DNA of 64,000 nt from Symsagittifera roscoffensis (lineage: Eukaryota > Xenacoelomorpha > Acoela > Convolutidae): the NCBI RefSeq assembly GCF_963678635.1, contig NC_087065.1, positions 72,361,345-72,425,344 of the forward strand, written 5' to 3'. Positions 30,610-42,949 of the stretch are shown here, in pieces (positions within the stretch are counted from its first letter, which is position 1; each line of letters begins with the position of its first letter). Position numbers and translations under genes: made by a program. The notes beneath the pieces were generated by a model. The model had not been told where the DNA came from. It ran no database searches and saw only the letters and a list, made by a program, of their open reading frames with translations.

Positions 30610-31131
30610 TTGCAAAAAATTTTAGCATGGTTTATAATAGATTATTTTACCCACAACCTAGATTTAATTTCACAAGCAAGAAAAAATTTCAGACCCCAAA
30701 GTACCAATGACGACACTGTCATTGCAGAACAATCAGATTACGTTTGGGACCCTGAATGGTCTCATCCAGCTTTTATAAATATTCCACAAGATATCTCGAG
30801 TCAAGCGATAAGTACAATATCTTTTCACATAGATTATGTAAAAGTAATACCATTAACGATTGACGCACCACCATTAAATTATAATACATTTTTACCTGAT
30901 ACACGAAATAACAGCTTAAATTCAACAGTCATACATAAGGAAAATCTCAATGGAACCAGAAATTTTACACAGCAAGACATTCAAACACCATCACACTTCA
31001 TAAATGAAGAAATCGTTCAAATAACAGTAACAACTACACAACAAATTATTTCACCAATACGCCCAAATCTGACAACACCAAAAAAATCCAAATACATCAC
31101 TAACACAGGTAACCTTATAGTCAACCGTTGA
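30610..31131 (+). CDS. Gag-region ORF-c, copy A
   Basis: An open frame of about 173 codons without a good ATG at its start (the first codon is TTG). It includes ILAWFIIDYFTHNLDLISQ and YVWDPEWSHPAFINIP, then a Thr/Asn-rich end. It probably continues ORF-b after an old frame change at about 30582-30610, because both lack independent context. Conserved in unit B. Confidence 0.45.
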   Translation: MQKILAWFIIDYFTHNLDLISQARKNFRPQSTNDDTVIAEQSDYVWDPEWSHPAFINIPQDISSQAISTISFHIDYVKVIPLTIDAPPLNYNTFLPDTRNNSLNSTVIHKENLNGTRNFTQQDIQTPSHFINEEIVQITVTTTQQIISPIRPNLTTPKKSKYITNTGNLIVNR

Positions 31132-31179
31132 ATCTTCGGTTGCTCCAAAATACTCACATATGGACTATCAGACGTATAG

Positions 31180-32087
31180 ACCAATGACAAAACCGTCAAA
31201 AACACGAAAAACGTTCACAAGAAACACTTTTGCAGAACACAATTATAATTATGCACCCTAATAACACAAATTACCTATCATTTGATGATGATGATTAACA
31301 TCAAACAAATATTTTTGCACCATATACTAAAGAAAATCGCATACAGAGACCGCGACAGTCTCAACCATCTCAAAATATGAAAATTTGCCCACAAAATCCA
31401 ACAGATATACAAAATCCACAACAAATGCATATACAAAACCCAATTAACACACAATCTTTTCAACCAATACAGCCACAAAACCCAATGACTATGCAATCTT
31501 ATCAACTAACTCAAATGCAAAATGAAATACCGCTTACATATTACCTCCAGCAACACGAAATAACAAAAAATCAACTTTCAAATTTTTCACAAAAGCCAAA
31601 TGCCGCAGAATCACTACAGATGACTATGAATCCATACCTCATGGGTGGATCGTCAATAACATCGAATAAACCACTGACGGTATTCACAGGAACAGACCCT
31701 GAATATTCTGTAGAAGATTATTTAAATACAGTAACAGCAAATTTAATTTTAAATATAGGACCCGAACCAATTAATACACCACTCCATCACAATTGGATAC
31801 ATAAACGCACAGCGTTAATACAAACAACACTAGATGGCGCAGCTCAAAAATGGTTTTCAGTATTACCCATAGAAATAAAATCAGATTGGAAAAGATTTAC
31901 ACAAGAATTTTCAAAAATGTTTGATTCTGAAAGAAACAAACAATATCAAAGAGTTTTATGCAACGAAATTCGCAGATTACCAAATGAAACAATCAAACAA
32001 TTAGCAGTTCGAATTGAAACACTAGTTCTAAAAGCATATTCACTTAATACATATGACTACAAAAACACAAAAATGACAGAAATTTAA
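31180..32087 (+). pseudogene. Gag capsid ORF-d, copy A, internal deletion
   Basis: Begins MTKPSKTRKTFTRNTF; about 190 bases present in unit B are missing after 31255, breaking the frame. From 31377 the frame is open: a Gln/Asn/Pro-rich stretch, then the retroviral-type capsid region with FTGTDPEYSVEDYLNTV, LDGAAQKWFSVLP, WKRFTQEFSKMFDSER and RRLPNETIKQLAVRIE. This matches the Retrotrans_gag pattern of Ty3/gypsy elements. The capsid domain itself is intact in this copy, unlike in B. Confidence 0.75.
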
Positions 32088-33273
32088 TGATGACCTTAAC
32101 ACCTCAATTAAGGAAAATAGCTCTAAAAAAGAGAGCATCTCATCCTTCCTCAATTCGAGAACCAGATTTAAATTTAATAAATTAGAAGATAAATTAGAAC
32201 AAGCAGAAATCACAATGAAACTCGATGAAACTACAATATGTTAATCGAATTGAAACAAATACTACACATATAAATAATATACAAGAATCAGACACAAACC
32301 TGATTAAAAAAATCACTGAAATACTAAACATCTATAAAAAGAACCCAAATTTTAAAGGCAAACCATCTTTCAAAAAATGGTGTAATTATTGCCGACAATA
32401 CGGACATAGTATTGCCGAATGTAGACAAATACAACAAGACAATCAGAATAAACCTCAAAAGCACAAAGAACCAAATAAGTCATTCTATCAATATGTGAAA
32501 AAAGATCAAATCCTACCAAACAAAAATATATATAGTAATAATAGTTCAGGAAAACCACTTCCAAGTAACCCAAATTATTCAAGAAATCAATCACCATATA
32601 ACTCCAGTTATAGAGGTAGATCGCCCGAACGACGAAATTCACGAAATGTCTCACAAAATAGATACAGTCGATCAAATAGTCAAAATAACCAAAATAAAAA
32701 TAACTATTCACGATCGAATTCAAACACAACAGAATTTGTTTCTGCATCCAGTTCCCATTCAAACCCAAGGAATAGACACTATTCCAATAATAGATCACGA
32801 AATAACTCATATAATAGATCGAATTATCACAGATCAAATGATAACTATCAAAACAGATCACGAAATAATTCACAAAATCGAAACCCAAGTTACAATAATA
32901 CAGAAATTATTCCCAGTCACCATATAGGAATAATAACGGTTATCCCGATTCTAAACATCGATACAGAAGTAATACGCCAAAGCATCAAAGACACATTAAT
33001 CAAGTGCAAACAAATGAAGAAACGACTTCAGACCCCCCAGGTATTGATGACACAGGAAGTAATGAACTACAACTAATACACATTAATTGTGAATCATCAG
33101 ATACTGAGAGTGATACAGATAATACCATCTCTGTAAATATGATAACAGTCGAAAACGACTATGAACCTATCATATACGAACAACCTTTTACTTCACATAT
33201 ATATGAAAATCAATTGGAACATCTTCATAAATACTACATTGGACCCAATAATAAAAACACACAAACTACATAA
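32088..33273 (+). pseudogene. Gag nucleocapsid with CCHC knuckle, copy A, frameshifted
   Basis: The region after the capsid. The zinc knuckle WCNYCRQYGHSIAEC (32381-32422) is C-x2-C-x4-H-x4-C. It is followed by a very long Arg/Ser/Asn/Tyr-rich tract built from NNS, RSN and NRSR units, suited to RNA binding. A 4-base deletion near 32900 relative to unit B moves the correct C-terminal frame to 33004-33273, which includes TNEETTSDPPGIDD and ends YYIGPNNKNTQTT. A frame change at 32087-32100 separates it from the capsid in all copies. Confidence 0.7.
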
Positions 33274-33299
33274 GAAGTAAACGAAGTAACACGGTAATT

Positions 33300-33887
33300 A
33301 AACCTGATAAAAAAGATGAAACACAACGCTCAAACACAAAACATATTTTTCAAAACATACAAAAAGAACAACCAAGAGAAAAAATTTGGACAATTACATT
33401 TCTCTTAGAGAGTCCAAGAAGTAAAGAATTTCGACCACCAGATCTTGAAATTGATTTTTTAATCGACTCAGGAGCAGAATCAAATATAATTAATATTCCC
33501 ACATGGACTGAAATTAAAACACTACACCCAAATTTAACACCTCCTGAACCATCCAGTAAATTGGCAACAGCGCAAGGATCAACATTACTAAATTATGGAA
33601 AAATCCAACTATTCCTTGTTCCCACAAGAACAATGGAACAAAACAAGATTCTGAACAAGTCATTTAAACAAACATTTCATATTACTGATATTAAGCACAA
33701 TATCATTGGCATACCATTTATTACTAAATATATACCAACAATAAACATCTTAAATAGTAAAATCCATATCAAAGACAAATATACAAAAACAAAAAACACA
33801 GCCTTAACATTCTTCCAAAGATTAAACAAACAACACAATTTTTCTCAAAATTTTACCCCATTTATAATCAAAAACGGAAATACCTGA
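33300..33887 (+). CDS. Retroviral-type aspartic protease, copy A
   Basis: An open frame with IDFLIDSGAESNIINIPTW, the active-site DSG at 33465-33473, and the second conserved hairpin HNIIGIPFITKY about 80 residues later. It would cleave the gag polyprotein. Copy A keeps CGA at the site where copies B and C have TGA, so it is the only copy open across the active site. No ATG is needed if it is made as a gag fusion. It ends at 33887 and no RT follows. Confidence 0.75.
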   Translation, partial: KPDKKDETQRSNTKHIFQNIQKEQPREKIWTITFLLESPRSKEFRPPDLEIDFLIDSGAESNIINIPTWTEIKTLHPNLTPPEPSSKLATAQGSTLLNYGKIQLFLVPTRTMEQNKILNKSFKQTFHITDIKHNIIGIPFITKYIPTINILNSKIHIKDKYTKTKNTALTFFQRLNKQHNFSQNFTPFIIKNGNT

Positions 33888-35150
33888 AACCACTATCAGG
33901 AAATATATATATTCTTTCAATAAAACACCTTCATCATGAAAAACAAAATCAAAAACAAACCACAACTCAAAACAATACAAAAACACCAGACCCAAAAATA
34001 TCTCAAAAAGAAAGAAAAAACACGAAAATGATAGAAAAAATTTTACCACAAGAACAAGTAGAAAAATCAGAACACAGAGAATCATCACGACTTAGAAATC
34101 AACCACGTAAAATTACAAAACATTCATCCCACAATCTAAAATATTAAAGAAAGTTGAATTTCAAAAACAACTTTGATTTTAAAAATTAATAATTTTTACA
34201 CTTCTAAATCATTTTGAACTTTCATATTTTCGAGATAACATGCTAAAACATACGCAACAAATTTTTTTCAGATTCAGCCAATAGGATTCACTCAAATCCG
34301 TCAGCTTCTATATCTCTAATACCAACCTATTAGCCGATAGATATTAAACTCCAGGCATATCTATAACTATAATTTTACAACCTCCAGGTCAAAAATAAGC
34401 AACCCGCTAAAATTTGACAACTAAAATAAATACCACCATAATATTGTAACCCTCCCCTATCTAATAAGGCAAAGATCAACAATATTTTCCCAACTCAGAC
34501 CTCAAAAACCCTCCAACCATAAATGGCGAATTAGCCTAAAGTCAAAAAGAACCATAATCATTTGGCCTAAAATACAAATATTTCAAAAATACCCCAGATT
34601 ATCTACCAAATAAAAACAGAGCTAAGAAAACCTCCCAAACACCATAAAACTAGCCCCCAACAATTTTTCACAAAACTCAACCCACTTGTCAATAAACCAA
34701 TAAATAATCCGACCACACTTGAATCTCGCCGCAAATAACAAAAAAAATTCAACGAATGAATCATTTCTTAAATGCTTTTCTCTCAAACAGTCAATATCTT
34801 AAAAAATACAATCTTGAATCTTTTCATAAAATTTTCCATTCTATTCAAACTTTTGCTCATATTTTTTATTGATACTTTTGAAGCCTAAATAATCCTTTTA
34901 ATAATTTTTTGCATGATACGAACAATTTTTTAAATGATACGAACAATTTTTAGTAGAACAGATATTTTTTTACTATTCGTAACTTTCATCGCATTTTATC
35001 ATCCCTAATCATGACAATGTGCAAATGTGTAAAAAATGCAATAATCACATTCGCCTTAGCAACAATCCTTTTAATTCTTTTCATCGAAGAAAATTACAAC
35101 AAACATAAATCTTCCCACTAAAAAAAAATTAATCGAACACATTTCCTAAA
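33888..35150. other. Spacer where pol would be expected, copy A
   Basis: The first 280 bases still resemble the Lys/Gln-rich tail seen as an ORF in copy C (48615-48899). The rest is AT-rich with frequent stops in all frames; no RT, RNase H or integrase motif. TTTTTTTCAG near 34265 is a possible splice acceptor for env expression. Confidence 0.55.
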
Positions 35151-35369
35151 TTGCTAACCAACCTCTACCAAAACAGTCTTCACCGACATCTTCCCAAGAA
35201 AACCCAATCATACATACAACTACCCAAAACCCCCAAACATCCACACGATTTTTTTTTTCAAGATAACCCGTACACTTTCGAAGAACGACATGCCCGCTTA
35301 TCCGAACCACTAGAACCAGTTCAGCAACAAGCATCCCTAAGTGAACCATATAATTTGTACCCCACATTA
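35151..35369 (+). pseudogene. Truncated Pro-rich frame at the end of unit A
   Basis: An open frame with a stretch EERHARLSEPLEPVQQQASL, cut by the duplication junction just after its natural stop. The full region is in units B and C. Confidence 0.4.
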
Positions 35370-36963
35370 CCTTAAAACTTTACGATGTGAGTGAAGACAG
35401 ACAGTCCAAAGAGCCGAATAAGTTTTTTAGGCATGGTAAAAGCTCGACCTTTTCAGTTTTACTAGCTAACTTTTCATAGGTCTCTAGCTTCATTTTGTTT
35501 ATTTGATTACTGGGCATCTGTGATCTTTTCTAACGCCAAGCGAAAAACTCTTAAATTGTTACCAGACATCGATAGAATTGTTAGATTGTTTTGATCAGGG
35601 GATAACCAAAGTTCTTCCAGTTAATTCCGAATTTTTCTCGAAAACTGTCGTAATTAAGTTTTTCTCGACACCATGAAATCCAGTTCTTGAGAAAAAATTC
35701 GGATTGTGTGAGTTATACAGTTTTGATGAACATCTTTTTTTGTCAATTTTTTAACTGGATTGCGTTAAGCTCTGAATTGTACAGCGCCAAACTGTAAGCA
35801 ATAGGCCACAAATGGTTCACATAAAAGAACACGAACTTTATGCATGATGAAACGCAAGTCAAAAAGCTCTTAATTTGTTCATAAAATGGCCAAAAAATTG
35901 GTAATTTCAGCAGAAGCTCTCAGTATTTTCTCACAGGTGGTTCAAAAATAGCTATTTTTGTCCAAAAGCAGCTCGTTGAAGTTTCGTTCAAACTGTGTAG
36001 GCTGTGATTAAACCTATTGGATACAAAACCGAAGAGTTTAAAACAAACGGTGCGCTGAGTCATCGAACTAGTTAGTTGATTGACCCCCGACCAACAACGA
36101 GTGTCTTCTTGTTGGTCCCACTTTAGACCGAAATTATGTGTTGACTTATCGGCACAATATAAACTTTCTTTAACTACTTGCGAGATTGCGCTTCCGGCGG
36201 CGCTAAATTGAAAACTCTCTTTGTTACTTTGCTGAATAAATTCGTCAACTAAAAACCTAAACTTAGCTAACTAACCAGATCCACACTTAGCTCAAACGCA
36301 TCGTCTGGATCTTCAATAGAAATCAGATGGTCATACATATAAAAACTATGAAAAAGAGCAGAAGCTGCATCAGGAAACATCGCCTGCTTTTAAATCTGCC
36401 TTATTCGGTGCAATGCTTAGTTTGCGCAAGTGAGCGAGTGTCTCAAACCCAATAAGTGTCGTGTTTTTTTATTAACAGCGACATCTAATGTGTGATTCTA
36501 TTGTCTTAAAAAGCAAAGAGATGGTAGATCCTCTGGTAGAACAGCAAATTGAAGAAATTTTTTCTCGATATTCACTGATACAGCATGTTGATGCTGTCTA
36601 GTTTATAGATGAAAAAACTCAAATTGGAATATCGTCGTGTCCCCAAAACAGATTTTTTTTAGTGAAGTTTCTTGAAATTTTGATGGTCCATTCAGTGGGC
36701 GGCTATTTTCATCAGATTTAATCGAGTTGAAAACTGTATGATGTGGTAAATGCCAATCTCAAACGGTTTGTTTATGCGTATCATGAGGCCGAATGGTGAT
36801 GGTGTAACATTTGTCGAGATTAATCTGTTTAGGTCCTAAAGTTTTCTTTGATTTTTTTTGTTTTTATTACTGTTGTGGTGCTGATGCCCTTGACGGTTAA
36901 ACCTAATTCATTGCTTGTAAGCGGCAAACAACTTTTTCTGTGAACCATAAAAGCCTTGAAACC

Positions 36964-37326
36964 CTAGCACAGGTGTGATTGCAATAACACTAATTGAATC
37001 CGACGATGCTTGAAGATTTGATATCGGTAGTAAATTTTGCTATTTTCAACTAAGGATTTACTATTGAAAACTGCAATATCAGTGTCAGATTTGTCTTTAG
37101 TGATGCTTGCTTGAACACTGTTAGGACAAGTAATAGGGACTTTGACAGATTGATGCGGGTTAAGTTTGGATGCCGTAGCGTTGTAGGCCTTGGATGGGCC
37201 ATTATTTTCAGAAAAACTGTACAAATAAACTCGTTCTGCTCCATGAAGCAAACCATTTTGAGCAGACGTGCAGCTGTTTTTTGTGTATTTGTTGCTTTTT
37301 GGACGTTTTCGAATGCTGTAAATGAC
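36964..37326 (-). CDS. Putative terminal exon of an unknown host gene (copy B)
   Basis: Second copy of the frame at 27564-27926, with acceptor TTCTTGTTTTCAG at 37327 and the same stop. Differences from A are a few substitutions, one changing KPDTD to KSDTD. Unknown function. Confidence 0.35.
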   Translation of the reverse strand, partial: VIYSIRKRPKSNKYTKNSCTSAQNGLLHGAERVYLYSFSENNGPSKAYNATASKLNPHQSVKVPITCPNSVQASITKDKSDTDIAVFNSKSLVENSKIYYRYQIFKHRRIQLVLLQSHLC

Positions 37327-37367
37327 CTGAAAACAAGAAAAGCACAGCTTGTTCTCCTTTAGGAAAT

Positions 37368-37776
37368 TGGAACCTGATCTAAACTACATTTTATTATTGG
37401 ATAAATTAGATATTTTACCACTGTAAAACATTTAATATTAATCAATCATAATCCATCCAACTAACAACCCACTTATTTGTAAGTGCTGAAATTACTTGTA
37501 ATTTCAGCACCAGAGAGATTTGAATTTAACTTAGAAATTAGTTACCTCTCCAAGAGAACTTCAGCAGTCGCAATAAGCCAGTATATTCTAGATCTATTGA
37601 GCCTAGCAGAGACTAGTTAAACACCCTGAGACTAGTAGATATAAGAGTAAGATTAGGATCGGTATTAGACTAAGAAGTTGCACGAATCTATCTGGCCGAA
37701 AATAAGATAGCGTGACGAGCAGACGGTGTACCCTATCCGAAATTACTCTATGAGTTAACCTCAAGGACCTAACTCA
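37368..37776 (+). repeat. LTR copy in unit B
   Basis: 409 bases, preceded by the same host sequence as the 5' LTR (AGGAAAT), showing that it was copied with its flank and is not a separate insertion. Confidence 0.9.
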
Positions 37777-39021
37777 TATGGTGCGACCATAAGTCTCGAA
37801 TAAAGACCTTAATAGCTTAGAATTAACCAAAAATAGATTAGAAACAGACAAAACATTTTCAAAATGTTACATGACAATAACTTAATTGAAATGTCTCTAC
37901 GACTCAATAGATCAGAGCCGATATTCCGCACAATATTAGAACTACCCGGTATTGGAAAAAGACCTCGGACGAGAGAAGACATACGACTACATAGAAACTT
38001 ACCATTTAGTTTCATGGTTGTACGGCAAAAGCCAACATAAACTTTTATATTTAGAATCTTTTTAGCAAGGAATTTAGATTTTGATTTGCAAACATAAAAT
38101 TTTGAAGTAAATCTTCATGATTATTTCAGGCGCTAAACAAATTACTAATGTACATTAACGATTGATAAAAAGATCTCAAGTCGTTTTCTCAATTTCTGCA
38201 GTTTTATATAAAACATATTTATGTGAAAAATATTTATTGAAAATAAAAATAAAATTTAGTAGCATGACAATAAATAGTTGGTAATTATAAATCGTCCTGT
38301 TGTTTCAGCTTCATCACCTAAACATAACAGCAATCATAAGCTAACTAACATCATAAAAAACTAAAACTTTATATCAATTAAATTTAAACCATTTTAAACT
38401 TAAATTTACTTAATTTTAAACCAGATCATCAAGGCTTATCCTTGGAACTTAATAAATTTTCTATCGCATTAATTTTTAATTCTGATCATCAAGGCTTATC
38501 CTTGGATCAAAAAGAACACTTTTATTCTCCCCCACCCACTTATCAAGTGTCTAACGACCTCAAACGTCGATTTACTACCCAACCTTTTCAAAAGACCCAG
38601 GACTAATGGAAATTTTTAATACCACTAATCTTTCAAATTAGGCTAAAGAGTGAAGAACTTCGGTTATTCATCCTTCACTTGAACCCTCTTCTTACCAGAC
38701 CCAAGATAGATCTTAGACTTAGTAAGTTTAAAAAAGTATCTAACGGACTACTTGCGTTCTAATTAAACCTGAACCTTGTAGATCGGTTTTCTATTCTCCA
38801 ACACTTGAACACAATCACTACCCCTAAGTAAGATTAAGTAAGTTAACACCTTAAATAGACTAGCCACGAGAAAGTATAAAATCATTCTCCGGAATCAAAA
38901 TACTTTTCTTTCCAACCCTGAACAAAAAAACCCAGGTTAAGCTAACCAAAAAATCGTAAGGACTAACAGTCTAGGAAAATAAAATCACTAATAAATTCTA
39001 GCATCCCTCATCCTAAACCTT

Positions 39022-39483
39022 ATGTCATTCAAAAGTTTAGGAAATAAACAAACAATTGTTTTACACAATTGTGAAATTGACAACCAAAAACACGATCTTG
39101 TAATAACCCCACATACACAAACAGTTGGATACATTCGAACAAAACGACCATTAATAAAAAGAAAAATTATAAACAAACAAAGACAAATAACCCGAAAAAG
39201 ATTTTCAAAAAATAGAAACGCATTTTCCGAATCAGAAGTCAGCAGTTTAGACGAACTATACATATTAAAGGAATCAATAAATAAAAATTGCCCCATTCAT
39301 GACCAATTATATTTTTCCGATTCAGAAACAACTTCAAACTCATCAAAAAGAGGAAAAAGAACAATCAAACAGCAATATATACACAAACCAGTACACCTAT
39401 ATAATTGGAATCAACCAATTAGACATATTGATAATTATATATTAACAGTCATCAAACGAAAAAATGAGCCAAACTCAAAGTGA
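39022..39483 (+). CDS. Gag ORF-a, copy B, intact
   Basis: 153 residues from the ATG at 39022: MSFKSLGNKQTIVLHN, a basic stretch RPLIKRKIINKQRQITRKRF, then SESEVSSLDELYILKES. It overlaps ORF-b by 20 bases in another frame, which could allow frameshift or reinitiation. Unknown function. Confidence 0.55.
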   Translation: MSFKSLGNKQTIVLHNCEIDNQKHDLVITPHTQTVGYIRTKRPLIKRKIINKQRQITRKRFSKNRNAFSESEVSSLDELYILKESINKNCPIHDQLYFSDSETTSNSSKRGKRTIKQQYIHKPVHLYNWNQPIRHIDNYILTVIKRKNEPNSK

Positions 39484-39994
39484 CGAAAGTCCAGATGAAG
39501 AAGCAGTTTTTCCCTTTCTTATAGATTCACTCCATGATAGAGGACAAACCCGATTTTGTAAAAACTTACTCGTAAATTTGTTTGAACCAGGAATCAGTCC
39601 ATGCAACGCAGAATTCCCGGATGTAAAAATCAAAAGACAAATTATAGAACATTATCTGAAAGACATATGTAACCTAACACAACAATACGGAATCTACACC
39701 ATAGAATTCAGCACACCACCGACAGCTCATAACAAATATGTAATTCAAACAGACGATATAGATTTAGAATTTTCAAAAGTATTCATAGAATATACCAAAA
39801 GCATAAAATATCATAATTCACAAAGAGCAAACTCCATATTCACTAACGAACTTTTTGCAATAATATATAGTTATATATTTATATTAGAAAAAACAGAAGT
39901 TCAAAGCACGTCACCAACCGAAACATCCAAACATACAAAAGTAAGAAACGAAATCAACATTTTTACACATAATCCGCGAAAATTTCACCAATAA
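39464..39994 (+). CDS. Gag-region ORF-b, copy B
   Basis: 176 residues, same start and end as copy A (MSQTQSDESPDEEAVFP to FTHNPRKFHQ) with a handful of substitutions. No known domain. Confidence 0.5.
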   Translation: MSQTQSDESPDEEAVFPFLIDSLHDRGQTRFCKNLLVNLFEPGISPCNAEFPDVKIKRQIIEHYLKDICNLTQQYGIYTIEFSTPPTAHNKYVIQTDDIDLEFSKVFIEYTKSIKYHNSQRANSIFTNELFAIIYSYIFILEKTEVQSTSPTETSKHTKVRNEINIFTHNPRKFHQ

Positions 39995-40022
39995 TGGTGT
40001 CTCAAAAAACACAAAACATGAT

Positions 40023-40544
40023 TTGCAAAAAATTTTAGCATGGTTTACAATAGATTATTTTACCCACAACCTAGATTTAATTTCACAAGCAAGAAAAAAT
40101 TTCAGACCCCAAGGTACCAATGACGACACTGTCATTGCAGAACAATCAGGTTACGTTTGGGACCCTGAATGGTCTCATCCAGCATTTATAAATATTCCAC
40201 AAGATATCTCGAGTCAAGCGATAAGTACAATATCTTTTCACAGAGATTATGTAAAAGTAATACCATTAACGATTGACGCAACAACCTTAAATTATATTAC
40301 ATTTTTACCTGATACACGAAATAACAGCTTAAATTCAACAGTCATACATAATGAAAATCTCAATGGGAACAGAAATCTTACACAGCAAGACATTCAAACA
40401 CCATCACACTTCATAAATGAAGAAATCGTTCAAACAACAGTAACAACTACACAACAAAGTATTTCACCAATACGCCCAAATCTGACAACACCAAAAAAAT
40501 CCGAATACATCACTAAGACAGGTAACCTTACAGTCAACCGCTAA
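40023..40544 (+). CDS. Gag-region ORF-c, copy B
   Basis: 173-codon open frame equivalent to 30610-31131, again starting at TTG and lacking a near ATG. Contains YVWDPEWSHPAFINIP. Conserved openness in A and B suggests that it is a former coding region. Confidence 0.45.
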   Translation: MQKILAWFTIDYFTHNLDLISQARKNFRPQGTNDDTVIAEQSGYVWDPEWSHPAFINIPQDISSQAISTISFHRDYVKVIPLTIDATTLNYITFLPDTRNNSLNSTVIHNENLNGNRNLTQQDIQTPSHFINEEIVQTTVTTTQQSISPIRPNLTTPKKSEYITKTGNLTVNR

Positions 40545-40596
40545 ATCTTCGGTTGCTCCAAAATACTCACATAAGGACTATCAGACGTATAGACCA

Positions 40597-41687
40597 ATGA
40601 CAAAACCGTCAAAAACACGAAAACCGTTCACAAGAAACACTTTTGCAGAACACAATTATAATTATGCACACCAACAAAAAACAAATCAACTCCCCCAAAA
40701 AAATACACAAAATTTAAATCACGTATGTTCCCATTATTGGAATCTCCCAAATACATCGACCAATTCAGTAAATTTTCCAGATAATCCACACCCTCCACAG
40801 GATTATAGTGAAAATTACCCATTTTTTAAACAGAACAAAAATAAACAACAAACACCTTATAACACAAATTACCTATCATCTGATGATGATGATTATCATC
40901 AACCAGATATTTTTGCACCATATACTAAAGAATATCGCATACAGAGACCGCGACAGTCTCAACCATCTCAAAATATGAAAATTTGCCCAGAAAATCCAAC
41001 AGATATACAAAATCCACAACAAATGCATATACAAAACCCAATTAACACACAATCTTTTCAACCAATACAGCCACAAAACCCAATGACTATGCAATCTTAT
41101 CAACTAATTCAAATGCAAAATGAAATACCGCTTCCATATTACGTCCAGCAACACGAAATAACAAAAAATCAACTTTCAAACTTTTCACAAATGCCAAACG
41201 CCGCAGAATCACTACAGATGACTATGAATCTATACCTCATGGGTGGATCGTCAATAACATCGAATAAACCACTGATAGTATTCACAGGAACAGACCCTGA
41301 ATATTCTGTAGAAGGTTTTTTAAATACAGTAACAGCAAATTTAATTTTAAATAAAGGACCCGAACCAATTAATACACCACTCCATCACAATTGGATACAT
41401 AGACGCACAGCGTTAATACAAACAACACTAGATGGCGCAGCTCAAAAATGGTTTTCAGTATTACCCATAGAAATAAAATCAGATTGGAAAAGATTTACAC
41501 AAGAATTTTCAAAAAAATGTTTGATTCTGAAAGAAACAAACAATATCAAAGAGTTTTATGCAACGAAATTCGCAGATTACCAAATAAAATAATCAAACAA
41601 TTAGCAGTTCGAATTGAAACACTAGTTCGAAAAGCATATTCACTTAATACATATGTTTACAAAAACACAAAAATGACAGAAATTTAA
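40597..41687 (+). pseudogene. Gag capsid ORF-d, copy B, frameshifted
   Basis: The N-terminal half is complete here: MTKPSKTRKPFTRNTFAEHN, an Asn/Gln/Pro-rich region with DDDDYHQPDIFAPY, then the capsid start FTGTDPEYSVEGFLNTV and GAAQKWFSVLP. Two extra A in a homopolymer near 41513 shift the frame, and the rest of the capsid (MFDSERNKQYQRVLC) continues in 41448-41687. Confidence 0.7.
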
Positions 41688-42915
41688 TGATGACCTTAAC
41701 ACCTCAATTAAGGAAAATAGCTCTAAAAAAGAGAGCATCTTATCCTTCCTCAATTCGAGAACCAGATTTAGATTTTAGAAATTTAGAAGATAAACAAGAA
41801 CAAGCAGAAATCACAATGAAACTCGATGAAACAGAAAATCTAAAACTACAATATGTTAATCGAATTGAAACAAATACTACACATATAAATAACATACAAG
41901 AATCAGACACAAACTTGTTAAAAAAATCACTGAAATACTAAACATCTATGAAAAGAACCCAAATTTTAAAGGCAAACCATCTTTCAAAAAATGGTGTAAT
42001 TATTGCCGACGATACGGACATAGTATTGCCGAATGTAGACAAAAACAACAAGACAATCAGAATAAACCTCAAAGGCACAAAGAACCAAATAAGTCATTCT
42101 ATCAATATATGAAAAAAGATCAAATCCTACCAAACAAAAAAATATATAGTAATAATAGTTCAGGAAAACCACTTCCAAGTAACCCAAATTATTCAAGAAA
42201 TCAATCACCATATAACTCCAGTTATAGAGGTAGATCGCCCGAACGACGAAGTTCACGAAATGGCTCACAAAATAGATACAGTCGATCAAATAAACAAAAT
42301 AACCAATATAAAAATAACTATTCACGATCGAATTCAAACACAACAGAAATTGTTTCTGCATCCAGTTCCCATTCAAACCCAAGGAATAGACACTATTCCA
42401 ATAATAGATCACGAAATAACTCATATAATAGATCGAATTATCACAGATCAAATGATAACTATCAAAACAGATCACGAAATAATTCACAAAATTGGAACTC
42501 AAGTTACAATAATCGATACAGAAATTATTCCCAGTCACCATATTCCGATTCACAGTCACCATATTCCGATATTATTCACCGTTATCCCGATTCTAAACAT
42601 CGATACAGAAGTAATACGCCAAAGCATCAAAGACACATTAATCAAGTGCAAACAAATGAAGAAACAACTTCAGACCCCCCAGGTATTGATGACACAGGAA
42701 GTAATGAACTACAACTAAATCACATTAATTGTGAATCATCAGATACTGAGAATGATACAGATAATACCATCTCTGTAAATATGATAACAGTCGAAAACGA
42801 CTATGAACCTATCATATACGAACAACCTTTCACTTCACATATATATGAAAATCAATTGGAACATCTTCATAATTACTACATTGGACCCATTAATAATAAT
42901 ACACAAACTACATAA
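41688..42915 (+). pseudogene. Gag nucleocapsid with CCHC knuckle, copy B
   Basis: The first part (MTLTPQLRKIALKKRAS) is in one frame to about 41915, where a small deletion relative to A shifts it. From there the frame is open to 42915: knuckle WCNYCRRYGHSIAEC (41995-42036), the Arg/Ser/Asn-rich tract, a short tandem repeat SQSPYSD near 42540 not present in A or C, and the acidic C-terminus. Confidence 0.7.
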
Positions 42916-42949
42916 GAAGTAAACGAAGTAACACGGTAATTAAACCTGA

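Larger units (their letters stand above)
25874..35369. repeat. Tandem duplication unit A (9.5 kb)
   Basis: The sequence from CTTTACGATGTGAGTG at about 25874 recurs at 35376, immediately after the end of unit A. The unit contains 2.1 kb of host flank, the 5' LTR and the gag-protease part of the retroelement. Identity to unit B is high, with scattered substitutions and small indels in both. Confidence 0.9.

Noticed and set aside
32370-32888. Minus-strand ORF of 172 codons rich in Tyr/Phe/Val, repeated near 42000 and 47200
   Set aside because: Complement of the Arg/Ser/Asn-rich nucleocapsid tract; the bias explains the open frame.
34200-35150. Possible remnant of reverse transcriptase
   Set aside because: All frames are full of stops and no RT block was seen; the same is true in copies B and C.
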